Below, piece by piece: positions 62,690 through 64,000 of a stretch of 64,000 bases of DNA (within the stretch, counting starts at the first letter, position 1; every line of letters begins with the position of its first letter). Below the pieces are notes generated by a model. It saw nothing but the letters and a program-made list of their open reading frames with translations, was not told where the DNA came from and made no database searches. Origin of the DNA: Streptomyces sp. RPT161 (GTDB taxonomy: Bacteria; Actinomycetota; Actinomycetes; Streptomycetales; Streptomycetaceae); the NCBI RefSeq assembly GCF_027533845.1, contig NZ_JAPZVN010000004.1:62001-126000 (forward strand). The letters run 5' to 3'. Both the position numbers and the translations under genes were made by a program.

Positions 62690-63235
62690 GCGCCGGATCG
62701 GTGCAGTCCGCAACACGGCTGCGGCGACCGCTGCGGGCGCAAGCCCGGCTTCTGCCCGCAGAAGGAGCCGGTCCGGCGCGAGACCAAGGACACCAAGTCC
62801 CGAGCCGGGCGACGCGCGGTGCCGCTGCCCGAGCAGCTCGTCGTGATCCTCCGCCAGCACAAGGAGGAACAGGACCGCGAGCGGGCCCTCGCTCGCGACC
62901 TTTGGACGGACAAGGGCTACGTCTTCACCTCGGAGACCGGCGCGCCGCTCAACCCCAGCACCGACTACCACCACTGGAAGCGGCTCCTACACGAGGCCAG
63001 CATCCGCGACGGCCGCCTCCACGACACCCGCCACACCGCCTCGGCCGTGCTCCTCCTGCTCGGCGTGCCGGAGCGGATCGTCATGGCGATCACGGGCTGG
63101 TCCTCGACCGCGATGGCCCAGCGCTACCAGCACATCACTGAGCCGATGCTGAACGACGTCGGCAAGAAGATCGACGGTTTGCTTTGGGGGACGGCGACGG
63201 GCGAGTTCGAGATGACCGTCGGCGTCGTGAAGTAA
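62690..63235 (+). pseudogene. Tyrosine integrase C-terminal remnant
   Basis: Cys-rich CGDRCGRKPGFCPQKEP, KSRAGRRAVPLPEQL, WTDKGYVFTSETGAPLNP, then the catalytic LHDTRHTASAVLLLLGVP (HxxR) and MAQRYQHITE (Tyr). The N-terminal SAM-like domain and box-I Arg are missing; the open frame continues upstream to 62414 without similarity. Probably 5'-truncated, possibly by recombination with the deformylase region. Confidence 0.75.
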
Positions 63236-63295
63236 TCGCCACAGCATGAACGTTGGGGCAGTCCAGCACGCAGGCTGTCCCAACGTCCGGACGGA

Positions 63296-64000
63296 TCAGT
63301 CGAACATTTCGTCGAGCTGCTCCGCGGCTGAGAGAGCTTGGTCCCAGCCCAGGCGAACGAAGCACTCAAGGAGCGTGCGGAGCGCAGTGGTGCAATTCTC
63401 ATTGCTGCTCACGATGTCGCGGTGGTCCACGGCGATGCGGCGAATGAATGTCACGGTCGTTTCGACGGCCATCGGCTCCCGCCAGTACGCTGGGTCATTT
63501 GAAACCGCGCGGGCAGCAACTTCGAGCGCGCGTTCAGGGTCCGTCTCGGCGATGTGGGCAATTACTTGAACGATGTGATGCGTCACCCGGGGAGTTGACG
63601 CGTCTGCCAGTTGATCTAGCAGCGGAAACACACGAAGGGCGAAGCCTCGTGTGTCACCGCGCTGACTATTCGACTGAATTCCTGGCTTCGCATCGAATGC
63701 GCCGCTTGCAAAATACAGGTTCTGGGAAACGCTGACCGCGACGGCGGCCGCGTTTACGCGCAGACGATCGTCGTTGCTGGGAGGCTCACCCAAACTACTG
63801 CGGATCCCTTCCACAACACGACTAGTGAAGGCGTATGCGCGGTCTTGGATCGGGCCCACAGGGTGCGGAGGGTTGAGGGCGTCGCGCAGCCAGCAGATGA
63901 CTGCCTGGACGCGTTCGGGGTGTTCTGCTGGGGTGGCGGCCCACTTATTCAGGACGTTGGTGGCATACGGCGCTTCGTGTACGAGGGCCAGGTGAGCAAG
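63296..64000 (-). CDS. Unknown protein, 5' partial
   Basis: The frame is open from the right edge (base 64000) to the stop at 63296, 234 codons visible. Alternating helices (HHIVQVIAHIAETDPERALEVAARAV, VTFIRRIAVDHRDIV, LRTLLECFVRLGWDQAL) suggest a HEAT/TPR-like alpha-solenoid. An internal ATG at 63859 is probably not the start, because AHLALVHEAPYATNVLNKWAA upstream continues the same pattern. It may be the tail of a large STAND or ATPase protein. Confidence 0.6.
   Translation of the reverse strand, partial: LAHLALVHEAPYATNVLNKWAATPAEHPERVQAVICWLRDALNPPHPVGPIQDRAYAFTSRVVEGIRSSLGEPPSNDDRLRVNAAAVAVSVSQNLYFASGAFDAKPGIQSNSQRGDTRGFALRVFPLLDQLADASTPRVTHHIVQVIAHIAETDPERALEVAARAVSNDPAYWREPMAVETTVTFIRRIAVDHRDIVSSNENCTTALRTLLECFVRLGWDQALSAAEQLDEMFD

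Noticed and set aside
47163-64000. CRISPR array
   Set aside because: The recurring boxes and tRNA fragments are kilobases apart and irregularly distributed; there are no regular repeat-spacer units.

Overview
The window is high-GC actinobacterial chromosome. The family is most likely Streptomycetaceae (Streptomyces or a close relative), judging from the WblA-type WhiB protein, the Streptomyces-type Crp, the 2-methylisoborneol (earthy odour) operon with its encapsulin, the SigE-like ECF sigma factor with a glycine-rich partner, SpoIIE-type phosphatases and Streptomyces-style integrase remnants.

Bases 1-14.7 kb are an old, conserved actinobacterial block. Its gene order closely follows Mycobacterium tuberculosis Rv3670-Rv3683: epoxide-hydrolase-like protein, MarP protease, NUDIX, endonuclease III, Crp, metallo-beta-lactamase-fold protein, RidA, two ArsA/Get3-like ATPases, WhiB (wblA/whiB4), bifunctional penicillin-binding protein and metallophosphoesterase. 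A parS-like ParB site and a strong terminator lie behind the PBP gene. A tRNA-Pro(CGG) gene closes the block.

14.9-29.8 kb continues with core genes: a membrane SpoIIE/PP2C phosphatase, an S9 peptidase, SURF1, an ECF sigma factor with an overlapping membrane partner, the aspartate kinase-aspartate semialdehyde dehydrogenase pair, a DUF5063 protein, recR, ybaB, dnaX, an HhH-GPD protein and a second SpoIIE phosphatase. 29.8-33.5 kb is the three-gene 2-methylisoborneol operon: family 2B encapsulin shell, 2-MIB synthase and GPP C-methyltransferase. 33.9-43.4 kb holds a GH3 lipoprotein, a two-component system, a MacB-type efflux operon (adaptor, ATPase, permease), two glycine-rich exported proteins and a secreted trypsin-like protease.

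From about 44 kb the DNA becomes accessory and scarred. Two 5'-truncated genes (a GntR/UTRA regulator and a methyltransferase) meet head to head at about 45.07 kb. A TetR/epimerase pair follows, with two well-formed operators. From 47.35 kb to the right edge there are three homologous attachment-like segments. Each is a 3' fragment of tRNA-Ser(GGA) followed about 95 bp later by a conserved 22-bp box. They split the region into segments holding integrase remnants, a decayed PIN toxin, an HTH protein, a NarL-type two-component system, an e9imm peptide, membrane proteins, a DUF3887 regulator with twin operators, and a FAD monooxygenase/TetR pair.

The last segment (58.5-64 kb) looks like a defence island. 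It has a fusion of a PaeR7I/XhoI-like nuclease-fold domain (catalytic Lys apparently lost) to a Ser/Thr kinase. It also has a truncated NB-ARC STAND ATPase preceded by a small helical protein, and the two share a Gly/Ala-rich motif resembling bacterial amyloid signalling sequences. A frameshifted peptide deformylase, an integrase remnant and a partial unknown gene complete it. These are the most novel items here.
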